Origin: Excoecaria cochinchinensis
Lineage: Eukaryota > Streptophyta > Magnoliopsida > Malpighiales > Euphorbiaceae
Reading direction: 5' to 3'
NCBI GenBank assembly: GCA_947683425.1
Contig: CANTUQ010000043.1
Location: 8,875,501 to 8,939,500, forward strand
DNA: 64,000 nucleotides
In this document: piece by piece, positions 1 through 12,634 of the stretch
Numbering within the stretch: the first letter of the stretch is position 1
How the letters are laid out: each line of letters opens with the position of its first letter
The notes under the pieces: model-generated
Seen by the model: only the letters and a program-made list of their open reading frames with translations
Told to the model about the DNA's origin: nothing
Database searches by the model: none
Translations under genes and position numbers: made by a program

Positions 1-800
1 CTGAGCTCTGCCCAACAAAGAGGGGTTCTGCACTTTCTACCATATAAAGCTTCAAAAGAAGCCATCTTGATACTAGTCTAATAATTGTTATTGTAGGTGA
101 ATTCTGCTAAAGTCAAGTACCGCTCCCAACAGTTACCAAACTCAAGGATGCAGCATCTCAACATATCTTCCAGAATCTGAATCAAACGCTCAGATTGTCC
201 ATCAGTCTGAGGGTAGAAAGCTGTACTGAAATGTAATCTGGTTCCCAAAGCTTCCTGAAGTCTCTTCTAAAATTGAGAAGTGAATCTCGGATCACGATTT
301 GAAATTATGGAGGAAGGAACTCCTTGCAGTCTACAATCTCACTAATGTACAACTCTGCCAGCTTAGACAATGAATAATCCATTCTGATAGGCAGGAAGTG
401 AGCTGATTTAGTGAGTCGATCAACAATTACCCAAACTAAATCATGTTTCTTTCTCGAGAGAGGAAACCCCGACAAAAAATCCATGGTTATCCTGTCCCAT
501 TTCCATTTAGGAATGACAATAGGCTAAAGTAAACCTGAAAGAACTTGATGTTTTGCCTTGACTTGCTAACAAATCAAACACTTACTCACAAATTCTGTCA
601 CGTCACGTTTCATGCCTGGCCACCAATAAAGCATCTTCAAATCCTGATACATCTTGTTATAATCAGGATGCATAGCGAAGCTGCTATGATGAGCTTCCAA
701 GAGAATATCCTTTCTCAGATCAGCTTGATCAGGAACACACAATCTCTGTTTGTAATATAACCCACCATCTGAACCCAATGAATAATCACTGACATGGCCA
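1..800 (-). pseudogene. E1 integrase (Del/Tekay-like Ty3 element), broken
   Basis: This is the C-terminal part of a Ty3-type pol read on the - strand; it continues past the left edge of the window. The zinc-binding domain lies at about 570-780: an H-H pair (EAHHSSFAMH) followed by the C-x2-C segment (KCLIC). The catalytic core follows leftward and keeps the acidic triad: the MDF aspartate near 483, the SNRDPRF aspartate near 290, and the DGQSERL glutamate near 200. Integrase would insert the element's cDNA into chromosomes. The core is disrupted by at least one single-base frameshift near 330 (reading V-D-C where R-L is usual for the family), so no full-length product is expected. Gene order and motifs fit a chromovirus; the lineage name is inferred from the sequence, not from a database search. 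Confidence 0.85.
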
Positions 801-833
801 TCTTTAACCTAAGACATAATGGTAGACAACCGA

Positions 834-2340
834 TCATCTTGCTTCTGAGCATCTTTCACTTGCGGGAGAAAATCTGGCTTGCATTTCTGCAATCAAAGCT
901 CCATCATCTGATAAGTCTAGACTAATATTCATAGCCCGCAGAGAAGCCATGAACTTCCTACTGAGAGCATCAGCTACAATGTTAGCTTTACCAGGATGAT
1001 AGTCGATAGAGCACTCATAGTCTTTGATCAATTGAAGCCAACGTCTCTGCCTCAAGTTAAACTCCTTATGAGTAAGAAAATACTTCAGACTCTCGTGATC
1101 AGTGTAGATGTAGCATCTCTCACCATAGAGATAATGTCTCCAGATCTTCAATGCAAATACAATTGGTCCCAACTCAAGATCATGAGTAGGGTAATTCTTC
1201 TCATGAGTCTTAAGCTGTCGGGAGGCATAAGCAATCACCTTGCCTTCCTGCATCAATACACAACCCAATCCATTTTTGGAAGCATCACTAAAGACCACAA
1301 AATCCTTATCAGATTCAGGTTGCACTAATACTAGAGCTTCAGTCAGCATACACTTAAGCTTCTCAAAGCTCTCCTGACATTTATCTGACCATTCAAATTT
1401 GACATTCTTTTGTAATAACTTGGTTAAAGGAGATGCAATTGAAGAGAAACCTTGATGAACCTTCTATAATAACCGGCCAAGCCAAGAAAACTCCTAATCT
1501 CGGTAATACTCCTGGGTGTCTTCCACTGAAGGATCGCTTCAATCTTTTTAGGATCAACTTTAATACCCTCTGTTGATACCACGTGACCCAAAAATGATAC
1601 CTTATCCAGCCAGAATTCTCATTTACTGAACTTGGCATAAAGCTGCTTATCTCTCAGAGTCTGCAGAACAATCCTCAAATGCACATCATGCTCCTCTAGA
1701 GTCTTCGAATACACCAAAATATCATCGATGAAAATAACCACAAAGTGTTCCAAGTAAGGGTGGAAAACTCTATTCATCAGATCCATAAAAGCTGCAGGAG
1801 CATTTGTCAATCCAAAAGGCATGACCATGAACTCGTAATGACCATATCTAGTGTGGAAAGTTGTCTTAGGCACATTTGACTCTTTAACCTTTAGCTGATG
1901 GTAGCCCGATCTTAAGTCAATCTTGGAAAACACGCCGCACCTTTCAACTGATCAAACAAATCATCAATTCGAGGCAGTGGATACTTGCTCTTTATGGTGA
2001 CTTTATTCAGCTATCTATAATCAATACATAACTGAAGTGACCCATCCTTCTTTTTCACAAAGAGGACTAGTGCTCCCCAAGATGAAACACTCGATCTGAT
2101 GAAGCCTTTATCAATTAATTCTTGCAACTGAATTTTCAATTCTCTCAGTTCTGAAGGCACCATTCTGTAAGGAGCAATATAGATAGGTGCAGTACCAGGT
2201 ACTAAGTCAATAGTAAACTCTAACTCTCTATCAGGTGGCAGACCTGGAAGTTCTTCAAGAAAAATATCCTGAAACTCCCGAACAATGGGCACATCTGAAG
2301 CCTTAAGTTCATCCTTTTTAGTCTCCATTGCATAGCACAA
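834..2340 (-). pseudogene. E1 reverse transcriptase and RNase H, broken
   Basis: Reverse transcriptase begins near 2330 (EFQDIFLEELPGLPPDRE) and continues through the palm. The RSGYHQL motif lies near 1905 and the catalytic FIDD box (the Y/F-x-D-D motif) near 1725. RNase H follows at 834-1349: catalytic SDAS, the YTDHESLKYF aspartate and the terminal ADALSR are all visible. These enzymes would turn the element's RNA into DNA and remove the RNA strand. A TAG replaces a sense codon just after the LCIDYR segment (about 2010), a frameshift lies near 1935, and another break separates reverse transcriptase from RNase H (1393-1638). The catalytic residues remain but the reading frame does not, so this copy is non-autonomous. 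Confidence 0.9.
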
Positions 2341-2820
2341 GTAGGCTACACACCCTTTTCTGATAAGTCTCTTAGTTGTTGTAGCCGTCTCTCACCCATA
2401 ATGACAATCTCCTGATCGTTTGCAGTTCTTAAAGTTACTCTCTTCCTCTTACAGTCAACAGTGGCGTGGTGAGTGGATAACTAGTCCATACCCAAAATCA
2501 CGTCAAACTCTAGGAACGGAAGGTCAATCAAATCAGCCGAAAACACAAAACTCTGAGCACTAATCAGACAATCTCGATATACTTTATTCACCACTACACT
2601 ATACCCCAAAGGATTACTCACTAAAATATCCTGGTCTAACTGACTGTCATGCAACCCTTTATCCCGAGCAATAGCAGTACTAATATAGGAATGCGTAGAA
2701 CCAGGATCAATTAAAGCATAAACTGAATGAGAAAGCAGTGAGAATTTACCAATAATGACATCTGGAGTATCATCCTGTTCACGAGTTCTAACAGCATAAT
2801 GACGTCCAGTGTTACGACCC
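2341..2820 (-). pseudogene. E1 aspartic protease, broken
   Basis: The protease of E1 sits between gag and reverse transcriptase in the same direction. The active-site loop reads ALIDPGSTHS near 2705-2735, with Pro between Asp and Gly, a form common in plant chromoviruses. The second family landmark, FDVILGMD followed by LSTHHAT, lies near 2465-2510, but a TAG stop stands where Trp is usual. The enzyme would cut the Gag-Pol polyprotein in the virus-like particle. With this stop it would be cut short. The call comes from motifs and position. Confidence 0.75.
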
Positions 2821-3981
2821 TGAGGTGGCTATAGTGAAGGGCCCGAAACTGCCTGTGGAGGAGCTGCTCCCCTACCACGTCCTCTCTGAGGGACTGACCC
2901 TCCACCCAAAGCTGGTGATGCTGTAGTGGATGGCTGGGCCTTAGGACAATCTCTGATCTGGTGTTCTCGGGATCCACATCTGAAATAAGCCCTATTTATA
3001 TATCTGCACTCACCCGAATGAAACTTCTTACAATGAGGGCACTGTGGAACTGGATCTCGTACTCTACTCCTAGGTGCACTAGCTACATATGTGACTGGGG
3101 CACTGCTGCCGACTGGGTTCCTCTGAATAGTAACAGGTGCTGCTGATGCAGAGCTCTGTGAATGAGGAGGCCCTCTAAACTTCTTACTCTGTTCAGCTGC
3201 ACCAAAAAACTGACCCAGTTTCCTCTTTTGCTTGAACCGGGACTGTCTATCAGCCTCCTCTAAAATAATAGTCTCTGCTCTAAGGGCTTCTTCAACCAAG
3301 GACCTCATATCTATATGCCTCTAAGAACCCAAGGCCAATCTGATGTTATTATTCAGACCTCTTTCAAATTTGTGGCATAACTTCTGCCCAGTCATGGACT
3401 CATCACCTAGGTAGGCACTGAACCTCTCAAACTCTCTCTCGTACTCTGCAACCGACTTACTTCCCTGTCTAAGCCTCCAGAATGCATCTTGAACCGACAT
3501 ATTTCTTCTCAAATTGGGTCTGGAAAAACCCCCAAGTAACCTGATCCGCTGGAGTGTGTTTACGGACTGAACTCCACCAAGTATAAGTTGGACCCTGAAG
3601 CAAGGCTACTGCTCCCTGAAGCATCTCATCTGGTTGACTCTGAGTGGTCTCAAACATCCTCTTTAACTTAAACAACCACTCCTCCACTTGAACCGGAGCC
3701 AAAGGATCTCGACCGTAGAAATCTTCAGCTCCTAACATCTAAATCTGTTCCAGAATAGGTCTCCGTCAAGATGGAGCTAGCTGTTGTACAGGACCTTGAG
3801 GTTGTTGCTGCGATTGCATAAACTGGTAGAAATTTGCCATCATGTTCATGAACTCAGGCTACTGCTTAGGAGGGGGAACAATTGACAGAGTAGCCTGATG
3901 ATGAGGTGACCTCGATTGACTCATACTGACTGATGCGGCACTCTCCATATCACTATCACGACGACCTTCATCTGACGCCAT
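2821..3981 (-). pseudogene. E1 gag, broken
   Basis: Gag is the structural protein of the particle. The likely start is the ATG at 3981-3979 (reading MASDEGRRDSD), the first ATG after the primer site and leader. The capsid core is recognisable at 3321-3738 (segments such as EEWLFKLKRMFETT, WWSSVRKHTPADQVTW and AEYEREFERFSAYLGD). The nucleocapsid zinc knuckle at about 2940-3010 reads YFRCGSREHQIRDC: the first Cys of the usual C-x2-C-x4-H-x4-C is replaced by Tyr. In-frame stops near 3858 and in 3738-3780, and a frame change near 3320, break it. The 3' end runs into the protease. Confidence 0.85.
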
Positions 3982-4114
3982 ACTCGCAATCTAACACAAG
4001 GAGCAAGCATACATTAGCCTCACATAACTATATTGTCCAAAAATTAGTTGGCATGTACATGTACTTATACTATTTCCATTGACCCACTCCGATCTTAGAA
4101 CCACCTAAACCGGA

Positions 4115-4126
4115 GCTCTGATAACA
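4115..4126 (-). other. E1 primer-binding site (initiator tRNA-Met type)
   Basis: On the - strand the bases two positions inside the LTR edge read TGTTATCAGAGC. This matches the usual plant initiator tRNA-Met site TGGTATCAGAGC with one mismatch. Its place directly after the LTR on the - strand fixes the element's orientation and identifies 4129-7869 as the 5' LTR. Bases 3982-4114 are untranslated leader with no other feature seen. Confidence 0.8.
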
Positions 4127-4128
4127 CT

Positions 4129-7100
4129 TGTACCGCCCTATACCCGTATGTGATATGGATACCGGATGCCACCGCACTAAACTTACATATCCTCTAATAC
4201 TTTACTTATCCGATTAAATTACTGTTCCTTTTAATCCGGTTAACCTAATTAAATTATTCAGGTTTTTAAATAGACCATTAATTAAAATCGGTAAATTTTT
4301 TATTTTTTTATAGTACCGTATACTTGAATAGTACTGTATACATGAATATTGTCATATGTACGAAAAGTACCGTATGTATAATACTGTATGAATAGTACTA
4401 TATGAATAGTCAACTTACTTAAGTCTATTAATACTTATTAATTAATTATCAAACTTAATATTTAATATTTTTAATTCACTATTAACTATACCGATTGACC
4501 TATAACTGTCTAAGTTACTATTCATCTGGTCAATTTTCCTTTAACTTGAAAATCTATATTTTACTTTACCAATTGTATTAACTTAATTTCTACCAATTAT
4601 TAGGCCTGCTCAGACAAATATACTAAAGACAGTTATATTAATCTTTTACAGTCCACAACCCAAAAGCAGTATTATAAGACATAAACATGCCAAAATCTTA
4701 ACATACTTAATATTCTAAATAATATCTTCCATACCACTTCCAAAGTGTGAGGTATGCACTGCACCAAAACTCTCACGGAGTACCTACACGCAGTCAAATA
4801 AAACTACATGGTGAGCATTTAATATACCCAATGGTGATTGCAATTCCATAACTTTTCACTTAATTTAATTTTTCATGCATAATAATATTCACATAAATAA
4901 TATCATTTAATATTCATAAATAAACATATTTAATTTAATTCCCAACTAGGCATGCAATATTACATGCAATTATTTTTCAATTTCATAATTGGGCAATTAC
5001 ATAATTAACACATAAGTAATCTTATTACCATTTTACCCTTAAGGCAATATTTCATTTATACTTCACCAATTTTACATGTATGCCATTAGTTCACTTTAAT
5101 TTCACTAATATTACTATATTGCCACTAATTCATTTTAATTTCAATAACATTACAATTATGCCACTATTTTAATTAGTTTTACTAACATTACAATTTTATC
5201 ATTAATTTATATGCCAAATTACAGTTTTACCCTCCAATTATTATTTTCATGCCAAATTACATTTTTACCCATATACAGTTGCCAATTTTCATATTTAACA
5301 ATTTATTTACATTTTTACCCTTATTAATTATCCTTGACACACATATGCACAAAATTACAATTTTGCCCTTAAACCTTTTATTTAATAATATTTATGCCTT
5401 TTTTCCACATAAATATTAATTTAATCACATTTTAACCATTTTAATCTTATTTTTATAATTTTGCCCCTGTAGCACACTTGCAGACTCTATATACAGGATA
5501 AACGAGACGTGAACTCCAGAAGTTCATAGAAATACCAGCGGAGTCCTGTGGGATCAACACTATCTTTTAATATAGAACAGTACAATTCAGATATTCAGAT
5601 ATTCAGATACAGAAGTAGGACCTTCATTGGCCTACTAAAAAGTGAGACGCTATACTCATACCAGCGGTCTTATATCCCTATGGCATGCCAATATATTTTG
5701 AACTATACTTGACTACCAAATCACTACATAGGGCAATATTATTTTATTTTTCACCTTATTAATATAATATACTTATTTTTTTTATGGCATATCATCATAA
5801 TATTTTATCCTTTTCATACCATTTCATCATTTCACATGACATTATCATCATTACATCATCACATGTCATGTAAACTTATTATTTCATCATGATACACATG
5901 CATACATACATACATGCATACGGCCCACATACCAATTCTTTTACATTAATTCTTTTTATCAATTTTATCATTTATTTAGGCCAATTTAATGATGTATAAC
6001 ATCACCATACAATCAATTTCCATGAATATACATAAAAATCATGACTTTACACATGATATACATTCGGCCATACATACATCACATACCTCATGATGTTTTC
6101 ACATGCTCTAACACATACCATACATTAATTCACATGCCAAATACCATAGATCCATCATAATTATACATAAAACATAATGAAAATCAAATGAATTACATTC
6201 GTCCACAGAAGTAACTTTTCACACAAAATTTATTTCTTCAATTTAATCATCCATACAATTATTTTTAACATCCCTAAGCATGAATATCAAGTTAATTTCA
6301 ATTAAACATGCATAAATCACATACTTTCTTCACAAATATAACATAAATTCATATTTTTACCATGGAATTAAATGGAATTTACAATCACAAACCTCAATTC
6401 CATGTATTATACTTCCCAGTTATCCTATTCCTTACCCTTAGCTTGCTTAAAGGTTCCTTCACCTATTGGATATAATTATGTCCAAACACAAAAATTAAGA
6501 TTTAATCAAATCCAAGCTTCCTTTCAAACATCAAACTTCATAAACGTCTTATTAACATCCTAGAGTACCCTTAGAAACCTTAAAACTAAATTAAAATCAC
6601 TTACCTCAATTTTACACCTAAACTTCAAGTCTAGATTTCACCGACTTTTACTTCTCTAAATAAAATTTTAAGACCATCAATGGATTCAAGACAAGTTTTA
6701 TTATGTTAGAGAGGTTTGATCTTGAGGTGAGCTGAAGAAAAAATGAAAGAAAAATGGCGAGAAAGCGAGGAGAGTGTATTCGGCCAAGAGAGGAAGAAGA
6801 GGGAGATGAAAAAATGGAATCCAAGGGCATTTCCAGATTTTTAGGTACTTTTATATGGGTTCAATTGGACCCAACCAGGTCCAACCAAAGTGGTTGAGCC
6901 GATTTGGTCCAATTTTCATTTATCGGGTTATTTTCCACTATTTTTTTGAAATTTAATATTCCTGAATTCATTTTCACTCCCAACTGATTCCATCATTCTT
7001 ACAATATTAGAATTAGTCTCCCTGCAAAATTTTAGCTCAATCGGAGTCCGTTTGGGGTCCGGTTCACGTAAACCGGTCTAATTCAGTTTAATCTGGTTTT

Positions 7101-7869
7101 ACCATAAAACACAATTCTAATGTTGTCAAAAATTTCTAAAAATTATTCTAAGCCTTTTATCCTCATATAGTAGACCATTTTATCCACTCTAACTATTTAT
7201 AAAAATTTAGTCAAAGTTCTGTCAAACCTTAATTCAAACGAACCATACCATAGAAACTTCAGACTGAATTTTGAAAGTTTATTTGATCTCTTTTTACACC
7301 AAATTACACCATTATACTACATTTTTCATTCTCTTTCTGATGGTGAAAAAAAAATAATTTTGGGTACTATTCATCTTGGAGTTACTATTTTATGGGCCCC
7401 ACAGTTACTATTCACGAACCCACAATTACTATTCACAGACTAGTCAAAGATGCTGTCACTATTCAATGGGACCCAGTGATAATGATGTTCCTAACCAAAT
7501 GATGATGTTCCACATTAGGGGACACAGTTACTATTCATTATCATGACATTGCTGATGTCATCACTGATGTCATCATGGTCCCACATTTACTATTCAGTGG
7601 GCCCACCTGGGCCCACTTTTATCGTTCAGTGGGTCCCACCTGGGCCCACTTTTCACTGAAGTAAATACTTTTGCTTACTGTTTCGGCCATTCCGAATTCG
7701 TTTGACCTTTGATTGACACGAAATTTGTGCCTACGGACTCGTATTGACGAGCTCTATCCAATGGTCTAATAAAATATTTTTCGATTACGGGAAGTATTAT
7801 TCATCCCAGAAGCACTATTCACCCTAGAAATATACTATTTACGACTAACCCGTTATTGGGGCTATTACA
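4129..7869 (-). mobile_element. E1 5' LTR, 3741 bp (Del/Tekay-like)
   Basis: The + strand copy begins TGTACCGCCC and ends GGGGCTATTACA. The flanking 5-mer on the right is TATAA (7870-7874); its partner lies beyond the window. Such a long LTR is typical of the Del/Tekay lineage. The terminal 45 bases of the LTR (4129-4175) match the end of LTR F (12210-12255) in inverted orientation. A module at about 5470-5710 matches F (8210-8435) and G (61600-61845). The region 7360-7840 is full of TACTATTCA-like repeats. No coding potential was seen; 4310-4410 carries several TGAATAGTA-like boxes and 4830-5460 is very AT-rich. Confidence 0.85.
7360..7845 (-). repeat. Dispersed TGAATAGTA box array in E1 LTR
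   Basis: About ten close copies of TTACTATTCA (TGAATAGTAA on the transcribed strand) recur at irregular spacing between 7360 and 7845. Examples are near 7368, 7401, 7429, 7457, 7529 and 7586. A 32-bp direct duplication built around GGGCCCACCTGGGCCCA and GGGTCCCACCTGGGCCCA lies at 7592-7660. These lie near the 5' end of the LTR, where enhancer and promoter elements are expected (inference). Confidence 0.7.
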
Positions 7870-10800
7870 TATAATTTGATGGTTAATGGTATATAATGGC
7901 ATAAAATGATTAATTGATGATAATTTAGTGTGTATGTAAATTTATAAGTGAAAGTGATATCATGGCCGAATAATGCTTCTCTACATATTATGTAATCTAA
8001 GTGAAATTGATGAAATATGTTATGTTAAGTGAGTATTATGAGATAACTAGTGTTAAAATGATTAAATATGAGAAATGAAAGTGAATTACAAGTTATATGA
8101 AAATTTTAAGGTGAAGTGTATTTGATGACCAAATGGTATATGTTGATATATTAAGTGATGTAAGTGAAAATCTAATATTATTTGCCCTTAGTAATAGTCT
8201 GGTAGTAAAATCTAGTCCAGGATATATTTGGCTAGCCATAGGGATTCCACACCGCGGTATAAGTCATGGCGTCTCGCTATTGATAGGCCAATGACGATCT
8301 ATCTCCGTGCAGTGTTCAGTATTTACGGTGATCAGCGTAGTGTAATGCAGTGATGAATGGTCCCATTAGGGTCCACGTCCCGTGTATCCGGTGGATAGAT
8401 TTTCAATCGGGTATATACTAGGGGCATAATGGAATTTTTGTTAGAAATTTGGCTAAACAAGTAATAAATATGAAAATGAGTGAAAATGGGAACTAATGAA
8501 AAGTTTAGGGGTAAAATGGTAAATTTACATTAATTATGTAAAAAGTTGTGAAGTTAGGTAAAAAGTATAATTGTAAGGGTAATTTGGTAATTTAAACAAA
8601 ATATGAGGTTAAAATGATAATTTAGTGAAAAAGCGGTAATTTAGGGACCTAAATGTAATTTGGTGAATTGATAAGGTTAAAAGGGGAATTTAAATGTAAA
8701 AAGGGGAAATTAGTAATTAAAAGTAATAAAAGGGGTAAAAGTAGAAAATAAGAATAAGTGAGGTCAAAATTGTAAATTAGGGATAATTAAGGGTATTATG
8801 GTAATTAAGTGTAAAATAAGGATATCGGTGGAATTAGTGTAAAAAAAAGGGACATGATTGGTATTAAGGTAAAAGTGGGGACATATATGTAATTAATGGA
8901 AAAGTCAAGGATCAAATTGGAAATTAAGGAAAAAGATTAAGGGCAAAAAATGGAATTAGTGAATAAATAAGGTTAATTAAAGGATTAAAATGTAATTAGT
9001 GAATATTATAATTTAAGGAGTGAATATGTAATTAAATTGATAAATTTATTGGCTAAATATGATTAATGATTTATTAAAATATAATAACAATATATTAAAA
9101 GTGAAGTTTAGATTAATTAGTGGCCTGATTGTAATTATAGTGAATTGGAGTGGTAACATTGAAATTGAAGGATAAAATAAGGACTAAAGTGTAATTTGAT
9201 TTAGAGTATTATAATAATAGCTAAATGGTAATTGGTATACCAAGTAATAAATTAAGGTAATAATGAAATTAATTAGGGGCACTTTTGCAAATATAAGATA
9301 ATTAAGGATAAATTCATAAATTAATATACAGTTTAGGGACCAAATTGTAAAATTACAATATTGAGGCTAATTAGGGGATTAAAGTGTAAATTAGTCAATG
9401 ACATAGGTAATAAACGTGTAATTGATAATTAGTGAAAGAATAAATTAAGAAGCATAGAATATTACTGCGTGAATAATTATTAAATGAATAATAGTTATAA
9501 TTGATTTATGCATATATAGTGATTGTGAATATGTGTGTATCTTAATAAAATTTAAGATAATGAAGTAATTGTAAATAAGTGGCAATGAAGGATAGAAAAG
9601 TAAAAATTGGTGGCCATATTGTAAATAAATGGAAAGGGATGGATTTAAATGTAAAGTGATAAAGAAATGGACTATTAAGTGAAATTGTGAGAACATCAAT
9701 TTGGTTACGTGATAGTTAATTAGGGAGTGATAATAGAAATTAATGAACTTAATAATGAGAATGATAATAATAATATTAATAAAGTGAAATGGAAAGGTAA
9801 ATTTGCAATTGTGATAATTATAGAAGAATACATTGTGAATTAGTTATGGTAAGATTATTAAGGGGCCATAGTGAGTTAAATTATAGTGTAAGATTATTAA
9901 ATAAAGCTTATAAAAGATTGATGAAATTGATGGTGTGTTTTACTAAGTAAGAAAAAATATAAAAAGAGTTTGATTAAGAATAATGGGAAATAATAAGTGA
10001 AGAGTAAAAATTGATAGATTGTAGTGTGAGTGATAAGAAAGTGATAATATAAAAAGAAATTAATAGATCCATTATAATGTTAATTATATAAGTGAACGGA
10101 ATTGGAAAGAAATCTATGTAGCAATGATAAAACTACAAGAACTACAATGATATAAAATGTGGATTAGATGATTGTTAAGATTTATGTTAAATTTGTAAAA
10201 ATTGAATAGTTGACAAGGAATTTCTAGAATAAAGGGTAGGAGTGATAACTATGTTAATAATAATAGAAATAGTGTTAATTACGGAAGAAGTATGAAAATA
10301 ATGATATAATAGTAAGAATTCAAATAAGTTAGTGATTAAATTAAAGTTTAAAGCATTCAAGAATAAATATGACTCGAAATTGATTAAAGTGGATAACCTA
10401 GTGAAAGATTTAACATAGTAAAAGATATTAATGTAGAGAACATAAAGAAGTAGTAGCATTAACAATGATTAAGTGATGGCAGTGATATTGATAATAGCAT
10501 TAAATCAGTGTCACTAATATCAAAATCCACAACTATCAAATAAGTGATTCAGTAAACATTAAAGTGTCCGAATTTAGACTGTAATTAAGTATAAAAGTTA
10601 AGGAAAAAGGAAGGAATCCATAAGTGATAATATAGATAAAATAATTAAAAGAATCGTTAATAGAATTGATTATTAATAGACAGACCGAATGTAATAAAAT
10701 CAATATTGAGATTATTAGTGTACACAATGGAGTTATTGATAGGGGTGAGCATGGTCGGTTAACCGGTCCATTAGCCCCAGTCCATTAACCAGTCCATTAA

Positions 10801-12255
10801 TATCGGTTTTTTGAAATTTCAGTCCATTAACCAGTCCATTACCATCGGTTAACCAGTCCATCGGTTTCGAATTTTCGGTTCGGTTACCCAATATTTTTCG
10901 GTTAACCATTATAATTATAAATATATTCATAAATAAAATTAAAATGTTCAAGATACTTAAAAATTAAAATTTTTTCACTATAATATAACATTATTGTTGT
11001 TAAAATAAAAATATTTGGTGGATATAAGCAAATTTGTTTTAAAAAATTAATATTTAATAAGTAAATATATTAATCGGTGCATAATCACTTTTAATTAGAT
11101 AAATTGTTATACTTACTAATAGCCAATTAAAAAAACTTAAAAACTTTAAAATAATTAAAATAATGAAAAAAAAGTACATTATCACCTTTAATTAGGATAA
11201 ATTGTTATAAATTATTAAAAAATTAATAAATTAACTAAACATTCGGTTTCGGTTCGGTTAACCGGTCACATGAGTCAAAAACCATTAACCAGTCCATTAA
11301 TATCGGTTTTTTCAAAACACTAACCATTAACCAGTCCATTACAATCGGTTAACCAGTCCATCGGTTCGGTTTCGGTTTTTTTTTTCGGTTAACCGAGTCC
11401 ATCGGTTTTTTTGCTCACCCCTAGTTATTGATATTATAATAACAAGATAAAGTAACTAATATTGAATAGTTGCGAAAAATAACAATAAAAAGGTAATATC
11501 AAGGATCACTAATGAAATTGATTGTTAATGGACAGTCTAATCGTAGTGTTATAATGTTAGGAGTCTTAATATAATTAATAGTGACATTGATAATCGAATT
11601 GAAAATGTTAGAGCATACTTACAAAAACACAAACAAAGGATATAGTGATAATTAACTAAAATTAAGAACGTAATGGTAAAATGTCGTAAAAGTTAATAGT
11701 GAAAGTGATAGTGGTAGTGATATTGATAACAGTATTAATAATGATTAATGTAATTATAGTGAAGATGACAAAGGTAAAGATAATGATTATAGTAAAGGTG
11801 GGTTAAAACTATCTAAAAGAGTTAAAAATGAATATTCCCATAATTCAAATAAAGAAATATGTTTATGTGTGCCTACATGTAATATTAGTGTGGAAAATTT
11901 AGGATATGTATCCACCACTGGGCATTTTAATGCTCAGCGCATAAAGTGTTATTGCGCGCAGGTTATAGTAGTTTTTAAGGTGGCCGAAGATGTAGCGACG
12001 ATCGGATGAGATAATCGACTGCAAGGATTGATGTTTGGCATGGCATGTATACAATCGCAGTAAAGAGAGGTAAAGGTATATGATATAAATACGTAGTTGT
12101 AGATTAGTGCATTGTTATAGTTTCGTGTATGTATGTTGTGAATCTTATTGGTGAAAAAAAAATTCCTATAGAATTATCGAGTGCTTTGTAGTGACTGTCA
12201 GTGTAGTGCTGTGACATTCGGTATCCATATCCTTTACAGGTATAAGGGTGTTACA
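7870..12255 (+). mobile_element. Tek LTR F, right-hand part, interrupted by a hAT miniature element
   Basis: Orientation is opposite to E1. The right end reads GGTATAAGGGTGTTACA and is preceded by GACATTCGGTATCCATATC, closely matching the inverted E1 LTR terminus. The module GGCTAGCCATAGGG... CACGTCCCGTG... CTAGGGGCATAAT lies at 8210-8435. The left part of the LTR is missing because E1 inserted here; it should lie left of the window. The bases after the end, GCCAG (12256-12260), are the expected target duplication. The interior (8440-10730, 11432-11900) is AT-rich, G-over-C biased, and made of degenerate 'gg-taaa-tt' phrases. No gene was seen. Confidence 0.75.
10740..11423. mobile_element. 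hAT-type miniature inverted-repeat element, 684 bp
   Basis: The element starts TAGGGGTGAGCA (10740-10751) and ends TGCTCACCCCTA (11412-11423), a perfect 12-bp inverted repeat. It is flanked by a perfect 8-bp duplication, GTTATTGA, at 10732-10739 and 11424-11431. An 8-bp duplication and this terminus are typical of plant hAT elements. It encodes no transposase, so it would depend on one supplied in trans. Inside both ends are clusters of CCATTAACCAGTCCATTA and ATCGGTTAACCAGTCCATCGG, in the same orientation at both ends rather than inverted. Confidence 0.95.
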
Positions 12256-12569
12256 GCCAGGTTCTGATGCCTGCATGAACAAAACATCTATGCTAAGCGA
12301 TAACGCGTAGTGGGGATCAAGAGAAAGTGGATGAACACTCACAGTGTTCATCAATACAATTCACATACTCAAACTTTTAACACATATAAACAATTATAAT
12401 TAACAACTGAATTAGTGCAAAAATCAATAATTACCCACTAGCAACCATCAGTATCATTATCTTCCACCCATTATATAGTACTTTACTTCAAATTCTAAAA
12501 TCACATAATTCATTTTGTTGATTTCTCTAATCATTTCTTGCAAACCGATAGATATCACTATACACCGAG

Positions 12570-12571
<2 letters not shown>

Positions 12572-12628
<57 letters not shown>
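12572..12628. repeat. (TA)n microsatellite in LTR A
   Basis: About 28 uninterrupted TA units. The other Tek LTRs in the window lack it, so it is a private expansion of this copy. Confidence 0.98.
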
Positions 12629-12634
<6 letters not shown>

